From: Ostrinia nubilalis
Taxonomy: Eukaryota > Arthropoda > Insecta > Lepidoptera > Crambidae
Assembly (NCBI RefSeq): GCF_963855985.1
Contig: NC_087090.1
Span: forward strand, 17,048,501 to 17,112,500
DNA: 64,000 nucleotides
Direction: 5' to 3'
The notes beneath the pieces are model-generated. The model worked only from the letters and a program-made list of their open reading frames with translations. It did no database searches and was not told where the DNA came from. The position numbers and the translations under genes were made by a program. Below, one piece after another: positions 1 to 12,500 of the stretch (the first letter of the stretch is position 1; every line of letters begins with the position of its first letter).

Positions 1-738
1 AAATGCTCTAATTATATGGCAGTTAGTAAATGCGTCGGTTACTTTCGTACCATTTGCACTTACCTGGTAATTGTAGGCTTAGCGGCATTACTATTAAATA
101 TGCTACACATGTTCAACTAGGTTCAATTAATTAAAAAAACAAGCCATTTAAATAATTTTTTGTTTTCTTTTTACCAATAACTCGTTGTTAAATAGTCTCT
201 ATATTAGCGCTTATAAATAGATACGGTGTTGTTGGACAAGATATTGAAGGTCTATCAACTTTTTGTCAAGCATCCGAAAGTGGCACGTCAACTTCAGCTT
301 GATACGGCTGCATTCGTCGTCATGCAACTTTGAGGGCTACATTTTTTAATTGAAAGTCCAATTCTGTTTTTCTTGTCAGCTGGCCGCTCCTTGTTTTGTA
401 GAGTTATGTGAACGCTACCAGTTGGTGCTCTATTTTTTTACTGTTGCTATTAAACCGAGTATACGCGTCATTAATAAAAATACAGATCAAGGGCCATCCC
501 TTGACTTGTTTTCTCATCGTTAAAAAAAATCTCTTCTTATCTTTTCATGACTTTGTTTGAAGTCATGAATGAATCATGAATAGTTAAAAATCTATTTACT
601 CAAGCAGTCGCGTCGATTGCAAATTGAATGCTGATAAAATAAACGTTATTTTTTTCTAAAGCATCTGGATCTCATTACGATCTTGAACCAATCGAACACT
701 GCCTTATTGGCTGCTTCGATCTGATCACGCACTAGTAC

Positions 739-1255
739 AGTGTTACAAATTGTATCATTGGATCTACGTCTGACTTCCTGCTCTCCTAAAACCTTTGAAG
801 AGTCGAATAGGTATTTACTATACAAGCATCCCTTTCATCAGATGAGATTGAGGTAATACACAGATTGAGTTCTAAATCAAAGTGTTTAAGTGTCGCACTG
901 TAATACCCGGCTCTTGTCTTGTTGTCTTGGAGTGAATTAAAGGCGAATGTTCCCGGTGAAAGAGCGCCTTTATCAGTCAGTATATTTCGCCGTGTTGTGT
1001 TACAAATTGTATTATTGGATCAGCGTCTGACTTCCTGCTCTTTTATAACCTAAATGCGTTTAAAATTGGAATGCAAGCGTTACTTTAGTCATCACCACTT
1101 TTCATCAGATGAGGTTTAGGTAATACACGGATTGAGTTCAAAATCAAAATTACAAGTGGCGCACTGTAATGCTCGGCTCCGATCACTCCGTGCTAGATCA
1201 TAATGTTCAGGCATTCCCAGTGAAAGAGCGCCTTTATCAGTACATTTCGCCGTGT
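739..1255. repeat. Diverged tandem duplication, about 260-bp unit
   Basis: The first unit (about 739-998) starts at gttacaaattgtatcattgg and ends near tttcgccgtgtt. The second (about 999-1255) starts at gttacaaattgtattattgg and ends with the same block. Both carry gaaagagcgcctttatcagt near their ends. Divergence by substitutions and small indels is visible. Confidence 0.7.
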
Positions 1256-2110
1256 TTAGTAATTGCCCGCAGTTGCTCTCCTTATCGCGATACTAATCAG
1301 GCGTCGCGAACCGGCGCGATCCGCCGCGGCCGCAAGGTCGGCTATATTTACACATCGCCGTGTGGCGCCCCCGGCGAAATTGTAACTGTACCGCGTCTTG
1401 TCTATGATCAACCGGTTCAACAACGGCGATAGATGGCGCTGTACCAAATTGCATCGCGGGTACGTAAATTTCAATGCAATTTCACGTCCAAGTTGACGAT
1501 TTCTAAGTGAAAAATCTTTTCCAGATTGTAGAAGGTATATCATTATAAATTCAAATGTTTTAATTACCATTCCTGTTTCACATTAAAACCTTTGTTTGAT
1601 ATTCACAACAATATTATTGTTGGATGTTAAACGTAAGTATCTAATTTACATTCATAAAACCACGCTGGCAAACAGCGTAGATGTCACTAGCAAGGCAACC
1701 AATGGCAAATGGAGCTAGTTAAGTGGCAGTACAAATTTTAATCCTTAATACAAGTACGTTTGAGCCTTTTTTAAAGAGAATTTTTAGTGATAATATACGT
1801 ACAGGAAAGCAAAAGGTACAAAAACAAACGTATGACGTTTGTACCTAAGGTAGTCGACTCTTTCGAGAGAAAACTGATCTTCACGCTCACCTTCCGAGCA
1901 GAGGTCCCGTTAATTTTTCCCAATATGGCCGCAAAGTACCAAAGAAATCACGTTGCGGTGGTTTCTGGTTTAGTAAGCATTGCATCAACCGGATTGTCCG
2001 ATAAGAGAGATTCCACGTGCTCCGAAGGCCTTTATAGTGTACAGTCGCCACCAAAACCATCTTTATAATGTGCATTTTTTCCTTACTTACTTCATTACTT
2101 ACATCGTCGT

Positions 2111-2206
2111 TTCAGCCAAATGACGTCCACTACTGGACAAAGGCCTCCCCCAATGGTTTCCACAACGATCGGTCCTTCCCCGCGACCTTCACCAGATCGT
2201 CGATCC
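2111..2206. mobile_element. LINE 3'-tail fragment (common lepidopteran type)
   Basis: Contains cagccaaatgacgtccacta, ctggacaaaggcctccccca, and then a cgatcggtcctt block. This tail is widespread in lepidopteran genomes and related to the copies near 11513, 50467 and 51105. Confidence 0.5.
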
Positions 2207-2565
2207 ACCACTTACTTACTTTTTTTCTATTCCTCAATAACAATGATTATGACTAAAGCTAACTAACATTTTATTGAGGAAGGTATAATCGAAACTTCGA
2301 GACTTACAGACTTACAATAACATATTATATGAGTTTGAGATAGTATAGTGTATTTCGGCTCCGAAAAAGTTTATTTTGAGTTTATCAGTTGTAAATTGAA
2401 GCCAAAATTTTGCATAATTTGGTAGTATCGGTGTTGGGACAAACCGAAACTAGGCAGTAAAACATATGACACATTGAGATTCACGAGCCAAGGCCACGTT
2501 TTAGTACGAACGAAGTTTATTGTTTCCTGCCACCGCACGAGATTATATCGCGGTAGGCTGTAGGC

Positions 2566-2961
2566 CAGCGATGGCGAACCTTTACGCATCAACGTGCCAC
2601 TTTCCTAAAAAAAATTGATGTAGTCATAGACCGGTCGTCAAATACCTGTTTTCTACCCTTTCAACACTCTTCGGTTGACGCCATTGCCTTAGCTACTAGC
2701 GAGTGACAGGACCTTAACAATGGCACCAACTGATGAGGTCAAATACCTACGATAGCCTTCATTCAAAACACATTATTTTACTAGTGAATTTTGAGATTGG
2801 TAGTGTGTAATGTTGAAAATTACTAAAGTGACTGAATTTGACTGATTTACGGTCAAATTGGTAAAAACCGGTCAAAAACTAGTCATTAACCGTCAAAAAT
2901 GGTTATTTTCAGTCAGTTTGATTTCACCAATGGCACGCGTCCCATTAGTTTGCCATCCCTG
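2566..2961. mobile_element. hAT-type non-autonomous element (MITE)
   Basis: Terminal inverted repeats cagcgatggcgaac and gtttgccatccctg match at 12 of 14 positions. They are flanked by an 8-bp target duplication, ctgtaggc (2558-2565) and ctgtaggt (2962-2969), with one mismatch. The interior has no coding capacity. The 8-bp duplication and CAG ends fit hAT. Confidence 0.75.
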
Positions 2962-2982
2962 CTGTAGGTAGGCTGCTCAGGC

Positions 2983-3098
2983 ACAGACATGCGCGTGCGC
3001 CGCCGTGTGCTAAGTTAATCTCTAGTAGCACTATTATTTGTAAATAATAGTGCTACTAGAGATTAACGTAGCACACGGCGGCGCACGCGCATGTCTGT
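2983..3098. repeat. 116-bp near-perfect palindrome
   Basis: Arms 2983-3039 and 3042-3098 are complementary over 57 bp with one mismatch and a 2-base centre (gt). It begins acagacatgcgcgtgcgccg and ends in the exact reverse complement. It could be a foldback MITE or a fresh inverted duplication; I found no clear target duplication. Confidence 0.85.
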
Positions 3099-5645
3099 AC
3101 AAGTATTGTGTCTGGGAGCTGACGCACACTGTCAGTTGACAGCCATTCGGAGATATTTTCACAGAATATTTTAAAAGGAGGTGTCCTTCCTCAACATGTG
3201 ATCGCGGCCTCTGTACTATTCTTAACTGAACCGGATAGCTCTCAATTTATAAATAACTCATGACTTGGTTACATTTCACTATTTAAAAGAACTGATACAG
3301 TTTTAATTGTTTATTTTCTTGCTCTATGATATTTTATGGTGATGGTGAAAATATAAGTAGAGATAAGGGCAAGTGACGAAAAGAGGGTAGAGTCGGTCTA
3401 AAATTTAATGAGTATAAAGTTGACTATCTAAGAAAAGCTGAGCACTTGCAGTTAAAAGATTATGAAACTTGCGACAGACTGGAATGTAAAGGTGACAAAA
3501 CAAACAGTGACGACAGACATGAAAATAAATTAAAAACGTAACAAAACAACTGACATAACATTCACAAGGATGAACTCGCGCCGGCTGCGCGTACGCAACG
3601 TAATTTCAGCGCTCGTGATCGCTGTGTGTGACGCAACAGAGATCTTTGCACCGTATTGACATATCCATTTGCAACTTTTAATTGTGTTCATTAATTACTT
3701 ATTACTTTCGTTCATGATTAGTATTAATTGAACGAAACTTTGAGTTCTACCTATCTTACTATTTAACATACCTATTGAGTGATTCGGCGTAGACTATTCC
3801 AGTGAATTTATCATCAATCGAAATGGATTTACGGCGTTGAATAAATTAATTTTATGTACTTTGGCAGACGGCGACTATTACATTTAGCGAGGCAGTTAAC
3901 GCGCGCATTGCGTTATGGTTTGACGTGAGAGGGTCATCTGTATGATTTTACTGACTATTTATCAACTTTACTCTTGTATCTTGATGATATTTTAAATTAG
4001 ATGTTTCGAGGACTTTTATTGCCGTAACTAAAATAGGACAAGTGCCGTAGGCGATGTAACATTTCAGTTCAAAGTCGTGGTCGCTTCGCTACGTCCCCAT
4101 ATTTAGAAAACAACAAATGGATACGACTTTCTTGAATTGAACTGTATAACATTGTTTACAAGCACTGATGAAACCTTTTCATATATGCCTGCATTTCTAA
4201 CAATACAATGTGACGTAAACGATGCAGCTTTTTATGTACAGATTTTAGAAGCATAGAATCACAGAATAATGATAAGTTAGAACGAACCGTGTTCAGAAAT
4301 TGTTGCCGTATGACAAAGAAGTTCTTCGGAAGGAACTAATCTTTAACATCAACCAAGAAAATCTGAACTTAAATCTGTATCAATAAGGAACAATTTAATA
4401 AAAATGCTGTGCTACGTTGCGCTTCGTTTATTGCGACGCAGCGCAGCGCAACGGCCTTGTGGCTGTCTTAAGGCTTGGCGCCATGTCAAAGGACAGTTGG
4501 CAGGCCATCGGTGCCATCGACCTGATTGGCCAAAAATATTTACACACGCCTTGACGAATGCCGTAATAGGAGCCCATATCAATGGGAACCATACGTCTTC
4601 TTGATGACATACATAGATAATAGAGCTTGTTGAAGTAAAGGTTGTGTGTATGCTTGTATGTAAAATAAAATTTAGAGCTCTATTTCTAGAGTCAGATTTT
4701 CGCCCGTATTCACAATATTACTATGAGGTCTCACAGTGCTCGTGAACGGACAGAGTCACACAAGAATCAATAACAGAGGCACAGAGCTCTATTTAACTCT
4801 GTGCGTTCGATTTACTCCTTCACTTAAGCAAGCATCGTTTGTGAATACAAGCAGTTACCTACAAAGCACACATGTGTCTCTATTGGACATACCTAACTAT
4901 TGAGCATGACGATACACGAGTAGTACTTTGACCCAATCGCAGCCCGAATACAAATACTGGTCGAATGATGAATGTACGTATGTATGCCAAATGCGCTACA
5001 CGCGATGGTAACTTGCATTAGTTGCGTAACACTTTGTATGAAATATGAAAAGTGCCACCCACTGATTCACAAATGTTTCGATGAACAAACAGTTGGCCAC
5101 AAATGTTGGCCGCGGATCTTCGAATATTTTGTTGATCAAAACTTTTGCACACGGACATTTATCGAACCTGCTTAAAGATAAAAAAGATAGATATGAGGAA
5201 GTGTTAATTACCTAGTGATTTTAAGTTACTCCTAAACTTGTACATCTTCAATTTTGTACCATGTTTACTAAGCATTTTAAACCTGTACTTACTGGATAAC
5301 TATGAAATCAATATGTCTTGGTTCATTGTAAAGAGCATTTTAAAATGGAATCAATATTGAAAATTGTTATTGTCTAAAGAAAGCTCTATCATGATTTCAT
5401 ATTCACCCTATTTACAGTCTATCGACGAAAATGAACCTCTTTTTAGACGATATTTGTATGCTATTTGGACACAAGTCCTTTTTATTGAATGTAAAATGAT
5501 TTTTAGTAGTCAAAAGGTAAGTATATTGTAGATTGGGATTGAAGGCGTACTTTACGAGCGTCTACGCGTCTTTACGGCGGTCCATAAAGCGGAGATTGCG
5601 ATCTGGAGGCGAAGGACAACGCTGCTGCGTGATTCAGAGGGCTTA

Positions 5646-5808
5646 GCGTGAGTTTACATCTAACGCCGTCACTAGCGAGCGCGTTAAAAAATATATGAAG
5701 ATTTTAGTTCTTGAAAGTTTCCGCTAGGGGCGCTGTACAATCCGTCATACATTTGATGTCACTTTTATACGCAGTCAACATCGAATGCCTTCGACGTAAA
5801 CTCACACT
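5646..5808. mobile_element. MITE, copy A of a two-copy family
   Basis: Inverted ends gcgtgagtttacatc and gacgtaaactcacac flank a non-coding core with ccgctaggggcgctgtacaa. The same ends and core recur at 34864-34995, so the two are one family. Confidence 0.65.
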
Positions 5809-6197
5809 ACGCCCCCAGAGTGTCGGCCGCCGCCATAACGTTGGCGGAGTTACATCACTTCACACTACAGACCTAAGCGGAGTTATTCCCGATTTTATTG
5901 ATCACATCACACTAAGATAGGATGCAACTTAATTTTGATTCAAAATAGATAAATTGATAAACCTTATTTTTTTAAGTCAGTTATTAACTATTTAATTTTG
6001 TATACAAGCAGTCAAGTTTTAAAGTAAATTTCATTATTAAGAGATGGTCAGTTATCTCAGTTATCTTACTTGGAATTACTAAATAAAAGTACCAATATCA
6101 TTATCAACATATTTTATCTAAAGCAGCAACAGAAACGTGTTTCCCATAACAAAACAAAAAACAGGTTTCTAACAAGAACAATTCTGTTTGTCGGCAG

Positions 6198-6531
6198 GCA
6201 TGAAAATGACCACTTCCACGACAGCGACAATGAGCGCGCGCGTACACAGAAAAGTGATAAGGGCCCCCCATAAACGCGCGCACCCGGGCAAGACGCCGCA
6301 TTCCGGCAAAATGCTCCACGCGGGCAAACTGCACCCGGGAAAGATCACCCACCCGGGCAAGATCAACCCGGGCAAACTCGCCCACCCGGGGAAGCTCGCC
6401 CACCCGGGCAAATTCGCCCACTTAGGCAAATTCGGGAAACTCGCGCACTATGCACAGACACACTCTCTGAGGCCGCCCGAGCCTTGCGAGAACAGTAACG
6501 ACAGCGGCTTTGGGCCTGACCCAGTCAACAG
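6198..6531 (+). CDS. NFAT: NFAT exon 1 (first coding exon)
   Basis: An acceptor (tcggcag) ends at 6197 and the ATG follows at 6200, so a non-coding exon must lie upstream; I could not place it. The peptide starts MKMTTSTT and continues [13 protein letters not shown], then about ten degenerate HPGK units, and ends with the motif [10 protein letters not shown], which I recognise from insect NFAT N-termini. The donor is CAACAG|GTGAGA at 6532, phase 2. Confidence 0.8.
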
Positions 6532-9500
6532 GTGAGATGTACTGCCTTTTACGCTTCTGCGCTGGAACAGCTCAGTGTATGTCATACAGCTTGCTTCATG
6601 ATGTTACGAAGGCTAACACACATCTTGAATGTGCTTAACAAAACGCATTATAATAATCATTCATCATCATAAATTATATACCCAAGCTTTTAACTTCTAA
6701 AATGTTGTAAAATTTAATTTTTCGTTATTCCAGCTATGTATGAGGAAAAACTTTGATTTTCCAGTTTAATTCGGCTTCAAGAGGTATTATTATTAGTGGT
6801 ACATCACTATCAGCGCGCCCAAAACCGCGAATTCGTCGTATATTTAGCGCGATATCGTGGTTCCGCGTAGATCCTCACAACTCGACCTTCAAGTGAAGAT
6901 GCGTCATTTAGACAAACATTCTAGGGCTGATTAATTACCATAATTTTTAATACAAAAAGATATAAAATATTCAACAGTTATTTTGTAAATGCCGTAAGAT
7001 TAAAATTCAATATTTCATTTAAAAGAAGTAAGTAACAGACAGTGACAAAGTGTTTTTTTTTTTTTCTGAAATTCTTCTGTTCTGTATTTTTGTAATTAGT
7101 TATTGCATAGGCAGTGTAAATAACATCAGCACTTCATTTTACATACTATTATTTATTAAAAATGTAAATAAATGTATTCGAGCAACCCTAAATGTAAGTA
7201 ATCACGCGCAATCGATATTAATCGCCGGTTTTGGTGCGTGTACGCATGGACAAACAAGTCCGCTCAGCGTAACCACTTTTTCTTTGAATTTGTACAATGA
7301 AGACTTCAAGCGATAAATTACGGCTAGAAAATGTATTTATTCCAACGAGAAAATTCACATTTTCACATTCAATTACATTATTTTACAATATAACTTAGGA
7401 TAACTTTTATTTTCAATCTTTGGACAACTTTCACAGCGCCAGCTAGCCCCAATTAATCACTTTGTGTAGGTATAGTATTTTGTTACTGATGGCTCTACGT
7501 GATTTTTGTTACAGTTTTCAGGAGGTATCGTACCTCCTCAAAGCAGGAATATAAAGAATTTTTCATGATTTTCACAAACTAATTTTCATTACATCATATT
7601 AGTAGGTACCTACGAACTAACAGATCTCGTGATAATAACATTATGTACCCACATGAGATTTAGGTAAATTTTCTAGTCGGTGTTATTTATTAAGCCAATT
7701 GACAGACGATCCAAATTAGTAACAGTAGTCATTTACATACTTTACATGAGATAATTAAAAGGAACTCCCGCGAGGCGCACGTTACTTTGAAATGCCATAC
7801 ATTAATGCATCACATGATCAATTAGTCATGCCATGTATCTCCAATGGATGCTCAGGTAATACTGATCGCGAATACATTTCGCTTTCCAATAAAAACAGTT
7901 TAATTTGTAAATGAGCCTGACTTCCTACGAGTTTATGTGATTACTAACTATAGTCACATGTTTCCTCAACGCAAACCTTTAGCACGAAAAACTTTCGTCT
8001 TCGAATCGTCGACGCCGCACTCAGGCAAATCGTCGTCAACGATAACGTGATGATCTCGATTGTCAAAATTAGTTTCGCTCTACCATTTCTCATACTCTAA
8101 GTTAACTTTACGTTACAAGGGCGTTGTTTAACTTTCCATACTAAATCTCTGATGATGGCGATTCGAATACGCAAACGATTCGACGTCGAAAGTTTTCCGT
8201 GCTAGACTTACTGGTCTTGTTATGTGAGTCCTAACTTCGAGACACAATTTGAAGGGCACTCGGTCTGTGACCGGTAAACTTCTTGATGGATCTGACTCAC
8301 GAGGAGTCGTTAGACCCGCCGTCATCCTCTAAGTGGGATTGCAATAACAACACAGTCGACGACAACAGAATTCACCAATTTTGAAAATAAAATAATTTAT
8401 GAAGACATTTCTTTTTTATCTTACCACCGGAAGCTACTATCAACTAGCGCTAAAAATTATCTCTGACATCAACGTTATTTCATCATTTATATTACGAGAT
8501 TTCAGACATAGATTAGGTACCTACCTACTCATTGTTTGTTAGTAAATATTTAACTTTTTTGTTCGCAAATTGTTGAATTTTTAAGACATCGAATTTACTT
8601 AACAATTACACCAGGACCGTTTAATCAAGCTACTCTACATAATTCTTGTATAATAAATAACTTTTTCATGACTATGTAGTAGGTATATCAGAAAGTAATC
8701 ATTGAAAACCTCTCAGAACAATTTTTCATAAATTCGCGTAACATCTTACGATTACGACATGCCATGCGCGCGCGCAGAGTATCTACTATACGTGCTAATT
8801 CGTATTTTTGGCACGTGCTTGCACATCTGATTCACGCGTCTATCGAATGAAGCGATAAATAACTAAGATCGATATCATTTGACGACCCATTGTGATACTT
8901 GTGTCGCTTTTTTGCACATGGTATCAGACTGGTTCACTATCGGTCTATCAGACGGTTTTCCTTTAAATTAGATTTACAATTTACGATAAGTTAAGTTTCA
9001 TTTCATCATTTTCGAAATCGACCATCTTTTTATTCTAATAAAACGTCATCTTCTAGTTATAAGAAAAAAGGACGTAAAAGTTATCCTCAAAATTAAAGTT
9101 AAACACAACGCATCACAAAATAATATTTGTCGCAAATTCTGTTAATTCCTCATTAGTACTTAATTACATTTTGGACATCACTAAACTTGGATCAACTTTT
9201 TAACCATATTTCAGGGATTACGCAACATGTTGTAAATTACGGAAACACATGTTACCTTTACGGTAAAGCTTATCATCTCTATCTTTCCTAAACGTGCTGT
9301 TACGTGGACTTCGCCTTCCTACTCATTAGTTCATTCGCTTTTTTCTGTCGGGACCTTCTTCATAGGGGGTTCTGTCAAGGTGCTACAAGGACCTCCTACT
9401 ATATGAAACCCTACGTGTGCACAGATCAACAGAAACTTTGGAGGATTGGGACCACCCGGATTCCAAAAGACGCCGCGGCCAGAGCGAGTCAGGGGTTAAG

Positions 9501-12500
9501 GTTGAGTGCGACGATGCGAACGACGCGTACGCGTTCGCGCCGCCCGCGCACGCGCCTCCGACCGCGACCGCGACCGCGCCCGCTACCGCGCCCGCGCTCG
9601 CGCCGCTCGACGCGCCGGACCAGCTAGCGCCCGCTCCCATTCTCCCGGCTCCTGTGTATGTCTCTTTTGCAATATAGGACTAACCTCATTAGTTACTATT
9701 CAAGTTACGTGCATAACCCGAATTTTTGTTAGGTTCAAACATCATTTCTTTATCATCTAGTTCCAAGAGGTATTTTTACTATACTTACTGGCGTAATAAG
9801 CCTTTAGTAGGCAATATAGCGCGACTTCGATTTGCCCCTGCGCATCTGCGATAGGAACTAAATATACCTATCATTCATTAAATAGCGAAACATTAATAAT
9901 AGTGTCCTCATTTAAAATTGTAAGAGTTAAAAGCTAAAGCTAGCCCGAGTTCTCCTCTTTGAAAATATATCAGTAGTTACGTCAAAGTTAATTTTCTCGC
10001 ACCTACCGGTCTCCTTTTTTTTCAGACGATCTGTTTAACTATATTGAGCCGAGTGTAGGTCACATATTATATTAGATTTTGTTCAGTAACTCTAATCTTT
10101 TTTTTCATGATAACTCATAAACCTAATTTAGTGAAATTTTAACTCTACTTATAACCTAAATGCCTGTATATCAAGTCAATGTTATAATAATGAATGTTCA
10201 TTTAATTTTAAGGCGTTCCATCCACATATGCATGCTTACTGCACGCACATTACTTCTGAAATAACGCGTTCAGAACAACAATTACCATGTCGATATAACT
10301 CATTATAAATAACTTATTTATTTTCATCTGTGTCCAAATTGTCCGTCCGGGGCATGTCATTCTCATTATTGGGTGTATATTTGTCCGTCAACAGAATTAA
10401 TTACTCCACACCAATCGAAACATGCAACTAATCGTCTCATATGTTTGATTCCAGAATAAGAGCAGGCTGCAGCATATCTAGTCCAAACGTAACAGAAACA
10501 CCGGGTAAACGGTTTCAAGATCCGTATAGATCTTGCGGAAAGCTTGGTGGGGGAAAGTTGGCGAACAAGTACGCCGGCGGTGGGAAACTGTCCGGCGCGG
10601 GGGGTAAACTAGGGGGGAAATTGGCGGGCAAGCTGGGGGGGAAATACGGGGGCAAGCTGGCGCAGGCTCTGGCCAGGCGGCGGGCGCTGGCGGCCATGTC
10701 GCACTCGGGCCCGCCGGGGCTGGCCGCGCCGCTCACCAGCCGCTCCAGGGATGGACAGGTGGAGCTACAGATTCTGTGCCAGCCGGAGACGCAGCACAGA
10801 GCGAGGTGAGAGCTAAATCTTGGAACTTTCAGGCCAATCGTCCACTAAACAAGGGTTGCTGAGACATATACTACCTCTTCTTTCTTCGAGCTTGGACAGT
10901 TGTTGAGGTCTTATAAAGTGTGATTTATTTCTGTTTCTGAACCAGTTGGTTTCCCTTGCAGATATCAGACTGAAGGCAGCCGAGGCGCTGTCAAAGACAA
11001 CTCCGGGAATGGTTTCCCAATAGTCAAATTAGTAGGATACGATAAACCAGCAGTTTTACAGGTATGTTTAGAAAACTTTGTAACATCTTAATGGTCTTCT
11101 CTCAGTACTATCAAGTAAACATGGATCGTTCAAAAAACTAAAAGCATCCAAAGCACAGAATCGTCTACTTCTTTTGACAAACTGGATGATTCAGACCAAT
11201 CTTTAACAACTGGAGACTTTTAGCTCCCAAAATCGACTCTATTGGGAAGTACTCTAAAATTCTTTATTTTTAGAATCTTTATTACAGCAGCAATTCCCTT
11301 CCAGGTGTTCATAGGAACTGACACGGGCCGCGTAGCACCGCACATGTTCTACCAGGCTTGCCGCGTGTCGGGCAAGAACTCCACGCCCTGCAAGGAGCGT
11401 AAGGAGGACGGCACCGTCGTCATCGAGATCGACCTGGAGCCCACGAAGAACTGGCAGGTCACCTGCGACTGCGTGGGCATACTCAAGGTAACTTTATATA
11501 TTCGTTCGTTCAGCCAAATGACGTCCACAGCTAGACTAAGGATTTCCAGAACGACCGGTCCTCCGCCTGCATCCACGTAACTTTATACTCGTGTGTAGCT
11601 GCTTTTTTTAAGGCAAAACTCAGGTATTTGACGGCAATCACACCTGATGTTAAGTGTAGATGCAATCGTGTGAAGTAAATAGTTACCTGCCTTAATATGC
11701 CTATTCACTGTCTAACTGAATTCTACCTGTTCAAAATACTAAAGATTCTAGTTTGAATTTGACGCTCAAACTCAATTCAGACTCAAACGTTTATTTTAAC
11801 ATAATCTTGGGCTTATCATGATTAGCCCATTGAGATTCATGAGTGACGTCTCAGTCCAAGGCTTCTCTGATATAGGACAGAAAATGTAGAGTTTTTTCTC
11901 ATATCTCAATATGCCTCTAAAGTGAATTTTCATCAATAGAATACCGTTTGTCAGAAGCCTATCAGCTTGCCTTTATGCACCACACGTCTCGTAGTGCACT
12001 ATACCTGCATGCATAAACCAATAATAAGCGTTCGTTTGTGCATTGTTCCGTGCCTCGTTGAATACACTACAGCATATCTACATTCCATTTTAGGCGAAGG
12101 AAATGGTTTATTGTATGTAACGCTGAAGATTTAGAAAGATCTGAATCGGTTTACGGTCGTGAGTCAGTGACCAGTGTACTCTCAAGAACCCAATATAACT
12201 TTGATTAGTATGTAGGCATACCGAAAAAGAACTGCATATTGTTTGTATGTCTGAAATGTTATCGGTCGAGACATAATACAACACAATCGTTTTTATCGTG
12301 CTGTCGCGCGTTGGATAAACAGTGACGCTGATACAGTAGCACTGCCACAACACATAATAATGTAGAATTACTGTACAACACTAGGCATTACGTTTTATGT
12401 GTCTTGTCTTGTAATGACTTAATTATACTAAATGAGCGAGCACAGACATTCTTGCTATCTCTGTAATTACAAGTCGGGTAAACTCTTTTACTTTGATAAA

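Larger units (their letters stand above)
1..6197. other. No gene seen; upstream intergenic DNA or 5' intron of NFAT
   Basis: Short open frames here show no domain or splice structure. The stretch holds the repeats listed separately (tandem duplication at 739-1255, LINE tail at 2111-2206, hAT MITE at 2566-2961, palindrome at 2983-3098, MITE at 5646-5808). An undetected non-coding first exon and promoter of NFAT may lie here or beyond the window. Confidence 0.5.
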
